From assembly GCF_016901225.1 (NCBI RefSeq), contig NZ_JAFEUL010000004.1, positions 124,001 through 188,000 of the forward strand: a DNA stretch of 64,000 bases. Direction: 5' to 3'. Origin of the DNA: Actibacterium sp. 188UL27-1. Its GTDB lineage: Bacteria; Pseudomonadota; Alphaproteobacteria; Rhodobacterales; Rhodobacteraceae. Position 1 is the stretch's first letter, and each line of letters begins with the position of its first letter. The notes under the pieces were generated by a model. It made no database searches and was not told where the DNA came from. It worked only from the letters and a program-made list of their open reading frames with translations. Both the position numbers and the translations under genes were made by a program. Shown here piece by piece: positions 33,194-42,349 of this stretch.

Positions 33194-34516
33194 TCAGTTC
33201 CCATAGACAACCCCCGGCAGCCACAGCGCGATTTGCGGAAAGGCCATGATGACCGCGAGGGCCAGGATCATCACGCCAACGAAGGGCAGGATCGAGATAT
33301 AGATGTCGCGCAGCCCGATCTCGGGCGGGGCCATGGCACGCATCAGGAACAGGTTATAGCCAAAGGGCGGGGTCATGTAGGCGATCTGAGTGGTGATGGT
33401 GTAAAGGACACCGTACCAGATCAGATCGAACCCCAACGCCTTGACCAACGGTACGTAAAGCGGGGCGACGATGACCAGCATCGCCGTGTCATCGAGGAAC
33501 GTGCCCATGATGATAAAGCTGAGCTGCATCAGGATCAGGATGACCCAGGGGTTCAGTCCCAGTTGATCGGTAAAGAGCGTGTCGATGGCGCGGACGGCGC
33601 CAAGCCCGTCGAACACCGCGCCAAAGCCCAGGGCGGCCAGGATGATCCACATGAACATGCAGGTGATGGCGAGGGTCTGGCGGGTCGAGGTTTCGAACAC
33701 TTGCCACGACATCCGGCCCTTCAAGACGGCGGCGAGGAAGGCCGTGAGCGCGCCCACGGCAGAGCTTTCGACCAGCGAGGTCCAGCCATTGACGAAAGGG
33801 ATCATCATCGCCGCGAAGATGCCGATGGGCAGGAGGCCCGCGCGCAGAAGGCGGAATTTCTCGGCCCGGCTGACCTGCCGTTCGGAGGGGTCCAGCGCGG
33901 GTCCGAGGGAGGGTTGGGCCCGACAGCGCAGGTAGATGTAAAGGATGAAAAGTGCAGCCATCATCAACCCCGGCAGGATACCTGCCAACCAAAGCTGCCC
34001 CACGGGTTGGCGCGCGATCATCGCGTAAAGCACCAGGACGACCGAAGGCGGGACAAGGATGCCAAGGCTGGACCCGGCCTGTATGACGCCTGTGACCATG
34101 ATTTTGTCATAGCCGCGGCGCAGCAGCTCGGGCAGGGCGATGGTGGCACCGATGGCCATGCCCGCCACGGACAATCCGTTCATGGCCGAGACCAGGACCA
34201 TCAGCCCGATTGTGCCGATGGCCAGCCCGCCACTGACCGAGCCCATCCAGACGTGAAACATGCGGTAGAGGTCATCGGCGATGCGGCTTTCGCTGAGAAT
34301 ATAGCCCATGAAGATGAACATCGGCAGGGTCAGTAGCGGATACCATTTCATCAGCTTCATGGCCGCGGAGAACGGGATATCCTGCCCACCCGTGCCGTAA
34401 AGCGCGATGGCCGAGATCGCGGCGACCACCCCGATGGCGCCAAAGACGCGCTGGCCGGTCAGCAGCATCAGCATCATCGTGGCAAACATGAAAAGCGCGA
34501 TCATTTCATAGGACAT
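33194..34516 (-). CDS. dctM: TRAP transporter large permease (DctM family)
   Basis: 440 residues from the ATG at 34516, which overlaps the dctQ stop by one base; sequence upstream of that ATG in the open frame is not DctM-like. About 12-13 hydrophobic spans, with conserved P-P-S-V-V-L-V-L-Y near 150 and P-P-F-G-Y-N-L-F near 390. Sodium-coupled importer core for the DctP ligand. Nearest neighbours are dctQ upstream and the GNAT gene downstream. Confidence 0.93.
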   Translation of the reverse strand: MSYEMIALFMFATMMLMLLTGQRVFGAIGVVAAISAIALYGTGGQDIPFSAAMKLMKWYPLLTLPMFIFMGYILSESRIADDLYRMFHVWMGSVSGGLAIGTIGLMVLVSAMNGLSVAGMAIGATIALPELLRRGYDKIMVTGVIQAGSSLGILVPPSVVLVLYAMIARQPVGQLWLAGILPGLMMAALFILYIYLRCRAQPSLGPALDPSERQVSRAEKFRLLRAGLLPIGIFAAMMIPFVNGWTSLVESSAVGALTAFLAAVLKGRMSWQVFETSTRQTLAITCMFMWIILAALGFGAVFDGLGAVRAIDTLFTDQLGLNPWVILILMQLSFIIMGTFLDDTAMLVIVAPLYVPLVKALGFDLIWYGVLYTITTQIAYMTPPFGYNLFLMRAMAPPEIGLRDIYISILPFVGVMILALAVIMAFPQIALWLPGVVYGN

Positions 34517-35085
34517 CAGGCGGGTGCCTCCGTCAGGCGCAGGATGTCCTTGAAAAGCTCGGATATGGCCTGGAGCAGCATCAAGGTCAGGCCCAGCACG
34601 ATGACCGATTTGATGGGCCACAGGTAAGGGCGCCAGGCGGTTGGGCTGCGTTCCAGCCGGCCGACCTCGCTTTCACCGGTCAGGAAGCCCGCGAAGAACT
34701 CCAGCGGTGGAGCGGTGAAATTGCCGAGCGAATAGGCGGTCGAACCGAGCGCGCCGTAAAGCAGAACGCCCAGGTAGAAGATCAGGAACAGCACCGTGAC
34801 ACAGTCGACCCAGGCTTTGCGTCGGTCGCTCCAGTTGCCGTAGAACAGGTCCATGCGCACATTGGCGCCCAGTTGAATTGCATAGGGCCCGCCGAGGATG
34901 AAATAGGCCATCATGGCGAATTGCGCGGTTTCCAGCGTCCAGAGCGAGGGCAGAAGGAAGGTTTTCGAGATGGAGGACCACAGCAGCACGGCCATCATCG
35001 CGAACAGGCCGTACATCACGGCGCGGCCCAACCCGTAATTCACGGCGTCAATGGTCCGGATATAGGTGCCCATCGCCCGGGTCAT
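34516..35085 (-). CDS. dctQ: TRAP transporter small permease (DctQ family)
   Basis: 189 residues from the ATG at 35085, which overlaps the amidohydrolase stop by 4 nt. Four membrane spans with the helix-loop pattern of DctQ (W-T-L-E-T-A-Q-F near 50; G-A-N-V-R-M-D near 74). It pairs with DctM. The small-subunit assignment follows from length, spans and position. Confidence 0.9.
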   Translation of the reverse strand: MTRAMGTYIRTIDAVNYGLGRAVMYGLFAMMAVLLWSSISKTFLLPSLWTLETAQFAMMAYFILGGPYAIQLGANVRMDLFYGNWSDRRKAWVDCVTVLFLIFYLGVLLYGALGSTAYSLGNFTAPPLEFFAGFLTGESEVGRLERSPTAWRPYLWPIKSVIVLGLTLMLLQAISELFKDILRLTEAPA

Positions 35086-35855
35086 TGCTGTGCCTCCGCC
35101 GGGAGGCTGGCCATGGCATCGATCAGCCATGGGCATAGCAGATCCGCGATCTGGGCCTGCGCGTCTGCGGTCTGCAACAGGTCGTTGCGCACCTCGATCA
35201 TGACATTGGGCAGGTCATTGGCTGCGCCGTACAGGTCCAGCGTGTGCGTCACGCCATCGGCCTGGCTGTAGGGCTGGTTGAGGCGGATGATATGCGCTGA
35301 ATGATCCTGCGCCTGATCCATCATCGCTTGCGCCAAGGCCGGGTCCGTGCCGTGGAGCACACCGATCTGAACCTCCCGTCGCGTGCCATCATAGATGGGC
35401 GTAAAGGAATGGACGGTGATCAGGGCCTTTGGCGCGCGTTTTGCAATCTCTGTGGCGAGGCGGTCGCGGAAAGGCGTGTAAACCTCTGCAATCCGCTCGG
35501 CCTTGTCCGCCGCAGACAGGTTGGTGTTGCCGGGGATGGCATAGCTCTCGCTGCGGTCGGGGATGGCATCGGTGGCGTCGGGCGGGCGGTTGCAGTCATA
35601 GACAAGGCGCGAGATCGTGCCCGCCACGACAGGTGCATCCAACCGCCGGGCCATCTGCCGGGTGAGTGCACCCGCACCCGGATCCCAGGCGATGTGGCTG
35701 TCCAGCGCCGCAGGCGCCAGCCCCAAGTTGTTCAGATGCGCCGGGATATGTTGTGATGCATGTTCACACACCAACAAAAAGGGGCCGGTGCGATCGCCAA
35801 ATGCCACCTCGACCACCGGTCCGTATCTCTTTTCGATTGATCCTGCCCCACACAT
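35082..35855 (-). CDS. N-formylglutamate amidohydrolase family protein
   Basis: 257 residues from the ATG at 35855; in-frame ATGs at 35879 and 35891 are alternatives, and this one gives the N-terminal length I expect before the first conserved block. Motifs are P-F-L-L-V-C-E-H-A-S near 27, Y-D-C-N-R near 88, and V-H-S-F-T-P near 150, with His and Asp/Glu metal ligands as in HutG-type N-formylglutamate deformylases. It hydrolyses an N-acyl amide of glutamate or a gamma-glutamyl amide. First gene of an eight-gene operon with the TRAP transporter, divergent from rpiR. Confidence 0.85.
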   Translation of the reverse strand: MCGAGSIEKRYGPVVEVAFGDRTGPFLLVCEHASQHIPAHLNNLGLAPAALDSHIAWDPGAGALTRQMARRLDAPVVAGTISRLVYDCNRPPDATDAIPDRSESYAIPGNTNLSAADKAERIAEVYTPFRDRLATEIAKRAPKALITVHSFTPIYDGTRREVQIGVLHGTDPALAQAMMDQAQDHSAHIIRLNQPYSQADGVTHTLDLYGAANDLPNVMIEVRNDLLQTADAQAQIADLLCPWLIDAMASLPAEAQQ

Positions 35856-35899
35856 AGGAAATAATCTCTTTAGCTGCATCGCGCCTGTCAAGATTTTTT

Positions 35900-35917
35900 C
35901 AGAAGAAACCTCTTCTG
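35900..35917. promoter_or_regulatory. Palindromic operator candidate for the RpiR regulator
   Basis: CAGAAGA (35900-35906) and TCTTCTG (35911-35917) are perfect reverse complements with a 4-nt spacer. The site lies in the 105-bp gap between the divergent rpiR gene and the catabolic operon, where an autoregulated local repressor would be expected to bind. Confidence 0.6.
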
Positions 35918-35960
35918 GATCTGCTAAAAAGAAGACATCGTTTCGCCGGGAGAGTAGAAA

Positions 35961-36833
35961 ATGGGCAAAGGCGAAAATACGGTCTTTGATCAGGTGCAGG
36001 CATTACACGGTGACCTGACCCGGGCGGAACGGCAATTGGCCGACACGATCCTGGACAACTATCCAATCTCAGGACTGGGCAGCATTACGGAATTGGCAGA
36101 GCAAGCGGGGGTTTCGACCCCCACCGTGGCCCGAATGGTGCAAAAGATCGGCTATTCCGGTTATCCGGAGTTCCAGGCGGCTTTGCGGGTGGAGTTGCAG
36201 GCCATGGTCTCAAACCCCGTGCACAAAAGGGAAAGGTGGGGCCAGGACATCCCGGAAACCCATGTGTTGCACCGGTTTGCCCAGGCCGCGTCCGAGAATA
36301 TGTACCGCACGCTCGACCAGATCGACCCGGTGGAATTCGATGCGCTGTGCGGGATCATCATCGACCCGGCGCGGCGGTTGCACATCGCGGGCGGGCGCAT
36401 TTCCGGCACGCTGGCGCAGTACCTGTTCCTGCATTTGCAGATGATCCGGCCGGGCGTCGCGCTGGTGCCGACCCATTCCAATGTCTGGCCGCATTACATG
36501 CTGGATATCGGGGCGGGTGACACACTGATCGCGTTCGATGTACGGCGCTATGAAAACTCGACCCTCCTGATGGCGGAGATGGCCCATGAACGGGGCGCTG
36601 AGATCGTGTTGTTCACGGACCAATGGCGTTCTCCCATTCACCGGGTGGCGAGCCATACCTTTGCCGCGCGCATTTCGGTGCCGTCCGCATGGGACTCCGC
36701 CATGGCGACGATGCTGCTGATCGAATGTGCCATCGCCGCGGTGCAGGAAGGGAACTGGGAAGCGGTCAAATCCCGCACCGACACGCTGGAAGCCTCCTTT
36801 GACCGCACAGGCCTGTTCCGCAAGTTTACCTGA
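35961..36833 (+). CDS. RpiR-family transcriptional regulator (HTH + SIS domain)
   Basis: 290 residues. Residues ~1-77 are the RpiR HTH with the V-S-T-P-T-V-A-R-M recognition helix near 50-58; residues ~125-260 are a SIS domain (I-A-G-G-R-I-S near 138), which binds phosphorylated sugars in most members. It is divergent from the amidohydrolase-TRAP operon and probably controls it. Its ligand need not be a sugar phosphate. A palindrome lies 44 nt before the start. Length is standard. Confidence 0.92.
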   Translation: MGKGENTVFDQVQALHGDLTRAERQLADTILDNYPISGLGSITELAEQAGVSTPTVARMVQKIGYSGYPEFQAALRVELQAMVSNPVHKRERWGQDIPETHVLHRFAQAASENMYRTLDQIDPVEFDALCGIIIDPARRLHIAGGRISGTLAQYLFLHLQMIRPGVALVPTHSNVWPHYMLDIGAGDTLIAFDVRRYENSTLLMAEMAHERGAEIVLFTDQWRSPIHRVASHTFAARISVPSAWDSAMATMLLIECAIAAVQEGNWEAVKSRTDTLEASFDRTGLFRKFT

Positions 36834-36957
36834 GCGGGAATGTCGGGCCGATTTTGACTGGTGCAGTCTGGATCGGCGTATTTATGGTGCAGGCGGCGCT
36901 GCGGTTTTATGGATACGGTGTGAAACTGCGGCGCAGATCGGTGGGAGGGAGTGTGAG

Positions 36958-37599
36958 ATGTCGTGGACGGATTTGCCCCCGGATCAGTGGTCAGCGACAG
37001 TTGCAGAGGCGGTCGCGCGGCTGGATCCGCCCGCCGGTCCGGGCATTGCCCGGTTCGATATTCAATGACGGATCGAGGATAAAGCGGCGATCCATCGCGG
37101 GTCGCTGCGTGTCGAGGGTGATTTCATGTTGCCTTCGGAGATGACGGCGGTCTTTGGCGACCTTGGGGTCGGGGGGCGGATCTCGACAGAGGTGATTGGT
37201 GACGACCTTGGGGTGGCGACCCTACCGGTCCTTGGTGATGTGAACTGCGCATCAATGGTGAACGCGTCTGCGGGCCTGATCCTGATCTCTGGTGATCTGT
37301 CGGTGCGGGATTGGGTTTTTGCGAATGCCCCGGATTCCTCTCTGGTCGTCGGGGGTGCTTTTGAGACGCCACTGTTCATCGGATCCGATATCTGGGTCGC
37401 TGTGGGCGAGACGGCCCGCATGGAAGCCGGGATCGGATATGCCGCGCCGATGGGCGCGGATGGGGAGGAGGATTTCACGCGCATCATTCGTCCCGCCATG
37501 AACGAGCGATTGACGCTGCGAATGCTGGACCTGGATGAGCATGAATGGGAGGAGATCTTGGATGAGCAGTTCATCGAAACGGGGACTATTGTGCCCTGA
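36958..37599 (+). pseudogene. Beta-helix-like protein gene interrupted by an in-frame TGA
   Basis: A strong GGGAGGG lies 8 nt before the ATG at 36958. The frame stays the same through 37599, but a TGA at 37066-37068 interrupts codon 37. Downstream, the protein looks like repeated short strands (R-V-E-G-D-F, then V-F-G-D-L-G-V-G-G-R, L-I-L-I-S-G-D-L-S-V, S-L-V-V-G-G-A-F), as in right-handed beta-helix or bactofilin-like proteins. Translation could restart at the ATG at 37126, giving a 157-residue product. The 213-codon full-length reading supports a recent nonsense mutation or a sequencing error. Function unknown. Confidence 0.65.
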
Positions 37600-37665
37600 C
37601 TTTCGCCGCCGAAAAGATCTACTCAGACTGAATTATACCATGCAGTTATTGGAAAACAAACGCGG

Positions 37666-38157
37666 ATGACGGACGATCCTATCGCGCGGCCAAAGGAGGG
37701 GACGGTCAAACCCTTCGGTCCGCTAATTCAAGTGCCGTATCGGGCCAACTTCGCCGGCGATGACTTGCGCAGGGTAAAGCAAGGCCTTCTTCCCAAGGCC
37801 ATGGAAGACAAATGGATCATCTATTGGGCCGATGATGTTGTGCATTTCCACCGATCCTGGACGGGCATGGGGATCTATCAGATCCACCTTGTCGCCGATG
37901 GCGGTGGCGCCCGAGTTGATGCCGCGTTTGTTGCGAAGAAAGATGATCAGAGCCCAGAGGATTTGGCGTACCAAGCGCAGTTGCTTGATTTTCTGGTGGG
38001 CAACCTGCTGCTGGGGCGGCGGGACCCGTTTCCGCTTCCACTGGGGCATGGGGACAAGCACGACGGTACCCTGCAGCACAGTGTTTCCGGCACTGGCTAC
38101 CCGCAGAAAAACGCGCGCGATAGCGGGACCTGCGCCACAGACAAAAGCCGGGACTGA
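37666..38157 (+). CDS. Uncharacterised protein with a K-W-x-x-Y-W-x-D/F-H-R-S-W-T motif
   Basis: 163 residues, no signal peptide or membrane span. The core E-D-K-W-I-I-Y-W-A-D-D near 46-56, then F-H-R-S-W-T-G near 61, then L-L-D-F-L-V-G-N-L-L-L-G near 106, is a pattern I have seen in small bacterial proteins of unknown role, often near polymorphic or immunity-type genes. The last ~40 residues are low quality and may be frameshifted. It follows the interrupted beta-helix gene by 66 nt; no operon partner is obvious. Confidence 0.6.
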   Translation: MTDDPIARPKEGTVKPFGPLIQVPYRANFAGDDLRRVKQGLLPKAMEDKWIIYWADDVVHFHRSWTGMGIYQIHLVADGGGARVDAAFVAKKDDQSPEDLAYQAQLLDFLVGNLLLGRRDPFPLPLGHGDKHDGTLQHSVSGTGYPQKNARDSGTCATDKSRD

Positions 38158-38172
38158 CGGGAGCCTACTACC

Positions 38173-39111
38173 CTACTGCGGGGTCAGCAGGCAGACGGCG
38201 AAGTCGTCGGCGTCGTCAGTGAGGAATTCGGCCATGTGCCAACCTGCTTTGCCGATGATGGCGCCAATGCTGTCAGGTGTGTATTTATGGCTGTTTTCGG
38301 TGTGGATGCTTTCGCCTGATGCAAAGTCAAAGCTGTGTTGGCCCAGTGTGACGGTCTGGCCGGCTTGGCTGACCAGATGCATCTCGATCCGGGCGTCTTC
38401 GGCGTTCCACCGCGCCTCATGGGCAAAGGCGTCAAGGTCGAAATCGGCACCCAGCTCTGAGTTCAGGCGCGCAAGCAGGTTCATGTTGAAGGCTGCGGTC
38501 ACCCCTTGGACATCATCATAGGCGCGCAGCAAACGGTCCGTTTCCTTGACCAGATCGATGCCCAGGACAAAGGACCGGACGTCCGGCCAGTTTCGGGCGC
38601 GCTGCAGCAGATCAATGGCGTTTCGCGGGTTCAGATTGCCCAAGGTAGAGCCGGGAAAGAAGCCAACCTTGGCGCGGCCTTTCAGGGCATCGGGGAACGA
38701 CACGTCAGACATAAAATCACAGGCGACGGGGCTGATCTGCAGGTCGGGATAGTCGGTCTGGAGACCCTTGGCCGTCTCTGCCAGGAAGGCCTCAGAGATA
38801 TCGAGGGGGGTATAGGTCGTGATCTGGGGGATCGCGTCCAACAGAATCTTGGTCTTGACGCTGGCCCCGCTGCCAAGCTCAACCAGGGCTGTGTCATCGG
38901 GCATGTGGGCGGCCAACGTTGCGGTTGCCCCGCGCAGGATCGAAAGCTCTGTGCGGGTCGGATAGTATTCCGGCAATTCGGTGATCTGTTCGAACAGCTC
39001 ACTGCCCGTTTTGTCGTAGAACCATTTGCTGGCCAGCCATTTGGGCGCGGCGCCCAACCCGTCCACGGCTGAATCCCATAACTCGGTATTTTCACGAAGA
39101 TGCTTGTTCAT
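38173..39111 (-). CDS. egtD: L-histidine N-alpha-methyltransferase (ergothioneine)
   Basis: 312 residues. The SAM site is V-E-L-G-S-G-A-S near 77 and the histidine-binding face has the F-F-P-G-S-T-L-G-N motif near 150 and Y-N-like residues characteristic of EgtD. It trimethylates histidine to hercynine. It starts 3 nt after egtB, so the pair forms a two-gene ergothioneine operon. Length is standard for EgtD (~320). Confidence 0.93.
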   Translation of the reverse strand: MNKHLRENTELWDSAVDGLGAAPKWLASKWFYDKTGSELFEQITELPEYYPTRTELSILRGATATLAAHMPDDTALVELGSGASVKTKILLDAIPQITTYTPLDISEAFLAETAKGLQTDYPDLQISPVACDFMSDVSFPDALKGRAKVGFFPGSTLGNLNPRNAIDLLQRARNWPDVRSFVLGIDLVKETDRLLRAYDDVQGVTAAFNMNLLARLNSELGADFDLDAFAHEARWNAEDARIEMHLVSQAGQTVTLGQHSFDFASGESIHTENSHKYTPDSIGAIIGKAGWHMAEFLTDDADDFAVCLLTPQ

Positions 39112-39114
39112 AAC

Positions 39115-40365
39115 TTACAGATCCTTTGCAAGGCGCAGGCCCAGCATTTGCCAACGTTGATGGGGGAAAAAGAAAGTACGGTAGCTGCGGCGCATTTGTT
39201 GGCGGGGGGTGGCACAAGACCCACCGCGTAGCACCATTTGGTTGACCATGAATTTACCATTGTATTCGCCAATGGCACCGGCGGGTGGGCGGAAACCGGG
39301 ATACGGGGTGAATGGGCTTTGCGTCCATTCCCAGACATCGCCCCACATGCGGCCACCGGGCAGGGGGCGCAGGGCCGCGGTTTCCATGAAATTGCCGGCG
39401 ATCAGGTTGTCTGCGCTGGCAACCTCCCACTCCGCCTCTGTCGGCAGGCGGGTCCCGGCCCAGCGGGCAAAGGCATCGGCTTCGTAATAGCTGACATGGA
39501 CCACTGGCGCGTCAAGGTTGACAGGCTGCGCACCGCGCAGGGTGTAAGACCACCAGGCGCCGTCCTGTTGCCACCAGTAAAGCGGAGCATCCCAGCCTTC
39601 GCGTTGGCAGGTGGTCCAGCCATCCATGAGCCACAGGGGTTGCTGGGCATACCCGCCATCGTCCATGAACGCGACCCAGTCGCGGTTGGTGACCGGACGG
39701 TCGGCCAATTGGAACGGCTGAAGGAAGGTCTGATGGCGGGGTTGTTCGCAATCATAGGCAAAACCGTCGCCGCCATGGCCGATCTCAACCAAGCCGCCAT
39801 CGTGGCGGGTAAAAGTCAGGGGCTGTTCTGTGACGACCGGCATCGGTTCGGGGTCGCGATAGGTGGGCAGCAGCGGATTGTGCGACAGACCGTGCAGCAG
39901 ATCGGTCACCAGCAGTTCCTGGTGCTGCATCTCGTGATGGCAGCCCAGTTCGACAAGATCCAGCAGGCCCGGATCATCATCGCGCTGTTCCATCAGATTT
40001 TGTAACGCCTCTTCGACATGGGCGCGGTAGGCGCGCACGTCATCAAGCCCGGGGCGAGAGATCAGGCCGCGCTTGTCGCGCGCATGGCGCGGCCCGGCCT
40101 GGACATAGTAAGAGTTGAAAAGAAACGCAAAACGCTCATCCGGGGAGGCGTAATCGGTCACGCGGGGCTTGAGGATGAACTCCTCAAAGAACCAGGTGGT
40201 ATGCGCGATATGCCATTTGGCGGGGCTCGCATCCTCCATCGATTGCAGCATCATGTCTTCGGGCGTGAGGGGGGCGACCAACGCATCGGTCTGCTGCCGG
40301 ACGGACCGGAAAAGATCCGGGATATCTGCGGTGTCGGTCTGCGGGCGAACAGATGATCTGGTCAT
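39115..40365 (-). CDS. egtB: Hercynine oxygenase (sulfoxide synthase)
   Basis: 416 residues from the ATG at 40365 (AAAGG 7 nt upstream). The N-terminal DinB-like part supplies iron-binding His near 52-55 (W-H-I-A-H-T-T-W-F) and H-H-E-M-Q-H near 145; the C-terminal FGE-sulfatase-like domain has the G-G-S-C-A-T-P-R and R-R-S-Y-R segments. The enzyme couples O2-dependent sulfoxidation of hercynine with a thiol donor (Cys or gamma-glutamyl-Cys). With egtD it makes ergothioneine; no EgtA, EgtC or EgtE is in the window. Confidence 0.93.
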   Translation of the reverse strand: MTRSSVRPQTDTADIPDLFRSVRQQTDALVAPLTPEDMMLQSMEDASPAKWHIAHTTWFFEEFILKPRVTDYASPDERFAFLFNSYYVQAGPRHARDKRGLISRPGLDDVRAYRAHVEEALQNLMEQRDDDPGLLDLVELGCHHEMQHQELLVTDLLHGLSHNPLLPTYRDPEPMPVVTEQPLTFTRHDGGLVEIGHGGDGFAYDCEQPRHQTFLQPFQLADRPVTNRDWVAFMDDGGYAQQPLWLMDGWTTCQREGWDAPLYWWQQDGAWWSYTLRGAQPVNLDAPVVHVSYYEADAFARWAGTRLPTEAEWEVASADNLIAGNFMETAALRPLPGGRMWGDVWEWTQSPFTPYPGFRPPAGAIGEYNGKFMVNQMVLRGGSCATPRQQMRRSYRTFFFPHQRWQMLGLRLAKDL

Positions 40366-40780
40366 GGTCGGGCCTTTGGACTGCGAACGTGGCTGCTGAT
40401 GGCGCATGGTCAAGGGTTGCCTCAACGGGGCCCCGAAGCGGAGCGATGAGGTAAAAGTGACGGATCAGCTGCCAGCGCGTGGCAGAGATAGGGTTTGACA
40501 TGCGGGGGAGAGATATCCGGTCCTGCTGGTTGCGATCGGGCGTTGCGCCGGGTTGGATCCTCAATATGGCGTGTCTTAACGGAGCTGCCAGGATTACCTC
40601 TGATCTGGGTCCGGTTCGGCAGCAACTCGCCTCTTGCCCGCGGCAGGAGCCGGGGCTTTGCGCGGGGTGGGGTCGTGCGTCGATCACGATCTTGCCATCC
40701 CGATCACGGGGTTCGGCCCTTGCAGCGGGGGCGCCTGACCCATACCCCTGGGACGAAAATTCCTGACGAAGGCAGATCCG
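40366..40780. other. 415-bp intergenic region
   Basis: This region lies between the divergent egtB and the broken yghU gene. A perfect inverted repeat CTGCCA (40469-40474) / TGGCAG (40480-40485) with a 5-nt spacer is the only feature I can point to. Small open frames here have no start-site support. In-frame starts for egtB at 40407 and 40425 would extend slightly into it. Confidence 0.45.
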
Positions 40781-41685
40781 ATGGCTGAAACCACCCCCTA
40801 CACCCCGCCCGAAACCTGGACCTGGGACAGTGAAAGCGGCGGCAAGTTCGCCAGCATCAACCGCCCCATCGCGGGCGCAACCCATGACAAGGAGTTGCCG
40901 AGGGGTGCGCATCCATTCCAGCTGTACTCCCTGGCCACGCCCAACGGCGTGAAGGTCACGGTGATGCTGGAGGAGCTGTTGGCAGCCGGGCATGTCGGTG
41001 CGGAATACGATGCCTGGCTAATCAAGATCGGCGATGGCGATCAGTTCGGCAGTGGCTTTGTCGGGGTCAATCCAAACTCAAAGATCCCCGCCTTGATGGA
41101 TTAAAGATCCCCGCCTTGATGGATTACAGCGGCGAAACACCGGTTCGGGTGTTCGAATCCGGTGCGATCCTGTTGCACCTGGCAGAGACATTCGGCGCCT
41201 TCCTGCCGGCTGATCCGGCAAAACGCCCTGAATGCCTGTCATGGTTGTTCTGGCAGATGGGCAGCGCGCCCTACCTTGGCGGCGGCTTTGGCCATTTCTA
41301 CGCCTATGCACCGGAAAAGTTCGAATATCCGATCAACCGCTTTACGATGGAGACCAAGCGGCAACTGGACGTGCTGGACCGCCATTTGGCGGACAGCCAA
41401 TTCATGGTCGGCGATGAGTATACGGTGGCCGATATCGCGATCTGGTCCTGGTATGGGCAACTGGTTCTGGGGCGGCTGTACGATGCGGTGACCTTTCTGG
41501 ATGTCGAGAGCTATACCCATGTCAAGAGATGGGCCGACGCGATCGACGCCCGGCCTGCGGTTTTGCGCGGCCGCAAAGTAAACCGCAATTTCGGGGAGCC
41601 GGAAATGCAGCTTCACGAACGCCATGCAGCCGCCGATTTCGACACAAAGACGCAGGACAAGGTCGCGCCGGAGGGAGCGGATTAA
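40781..41685 (+). pseudogene. YghU-type glutathione S-transferase broken by a 23-bp tandem duplication
   Basis: From the ATG at 40781 the frame reads a glutathione-transferase N-terminal (thioredoxin-like) part until codon 107, then hits TAA at 41102-41104. The unit AAGATCCCCGCCTTGATGGATTA occurs twice in tandem (41081-41103 and 41104-41126). Removing one copy joins the frame perfectly to 41127-41685, which holds the helical C-terminal domain (W-L-F-W-Q-M-G, then Y-T-V-A-D-I-A-I-W-S-W-Y). The duplication adds 23 nt, so it shifts the frame. Either the gene is inactive here, or slippage makes it reversible, or the assembly is wrong at this spot. Confidence 0.85.
41081..41126 (+). repeat. 23-bp exact tandem duplication
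   Basis: Two abutting identical 23-nt copies, 41081-41103 and 41104-41126, inside the yghU-like coding sequence. 23 is not a multiple of 3, so the second copy shifts the frame, and the junction creates a stop. Confidence 0.95.
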
Positions 41686-41974
41686 TCCACATCCGGTCTG
41701 GTAGTTGCGCGTACCGGGGAAGATCACCCGACCTCATTTGTCCTCGGCATGGGGTTCGGGGCGCACATCAATGCATACGGTGTTAAGATACCACCTTGAT
41801 CTTTGACCGGACAAGGCGGGATCGCGTGCATTTTTGAAATATATTGAAACTCTTGTTTGTCCTGAGCGCGGTATTTTGGTATGTATCGCTGGAGCGCATC
41901 GGTGGGCAGGGGTTGTCACATGCCCCCACCACCTGACACCGATCTCACGATCAGAGCCACATGGGAGGCTGTTC

Positions 41975-42259
41975 ATGCGTAACCTGACACGATCTGAGAG
42001 TATTTCGTCCGTGCTTGAAAAACTTGGTCCGTTTCCGATGCAGACATTGGAGACGTTCGAAGATTTGGGTCTGAACGATGAGGAGATCTGTGGATATTTC
42101 GCGATCTCCGCAACGGATTTGGCGCGGGTGCGCCAGATCGACCAGGTTTTGCCCCATGATCAGACAGATGGGGCGGCGGTCCCACGGTTTACGGGCGTGC
42201 CCTTTTCGCATCGCAAACCGGTTTTTAGCGCATTCATGGCAACCCGTGCCAGTTGTTAG
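41975..42259 (+). CDS. Small uncharacterised protein
   Basis: 94 residues from the ATG at 41975 (GGGAGG 6 nt upstream); the open frame above that is not coding-like. A segment L-G-L-N-D-E-E-I-C-G-Y-F-A-I-S near 31-45 followed by A-R-V-R looks like a helix-turn-helix of the type found in small roseobacter regulators. No known family recognised. The preceding 289 bp hold no gene I can support. Confidence 0.6.
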   Translation: MRNLTRSESISSVLEKLGPFPMQTLETFEDLGLNDEEICGYFAISATDLARVRQIDQVLPHDQTDGAAVPRFTGVPFSHRKPVFSAFMATRASC

Positions 42260-42349
42260 GCCCATTCGCTAGGCGGAGCCAAGCTGTAAGTCCTCTACCC
42301 GTTGGTCCGGTCTTTCGCTAGACAGGGCCAAGCCAAGTGCGGGGGATAG

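Noticed and set aside
32873-34336. 487-codon plus-strand open frame
   Set aside because: Antisense of dctM; composition (Asp/Gln/His/Arg) typical of a mirror frame of a membrane protein.
35861-35891. TTGACA-like -35 element within the amidohydrolase start region
   Set aside because: No good -10 element at 16-18 nt, and it would place the start after the chosen ATG.
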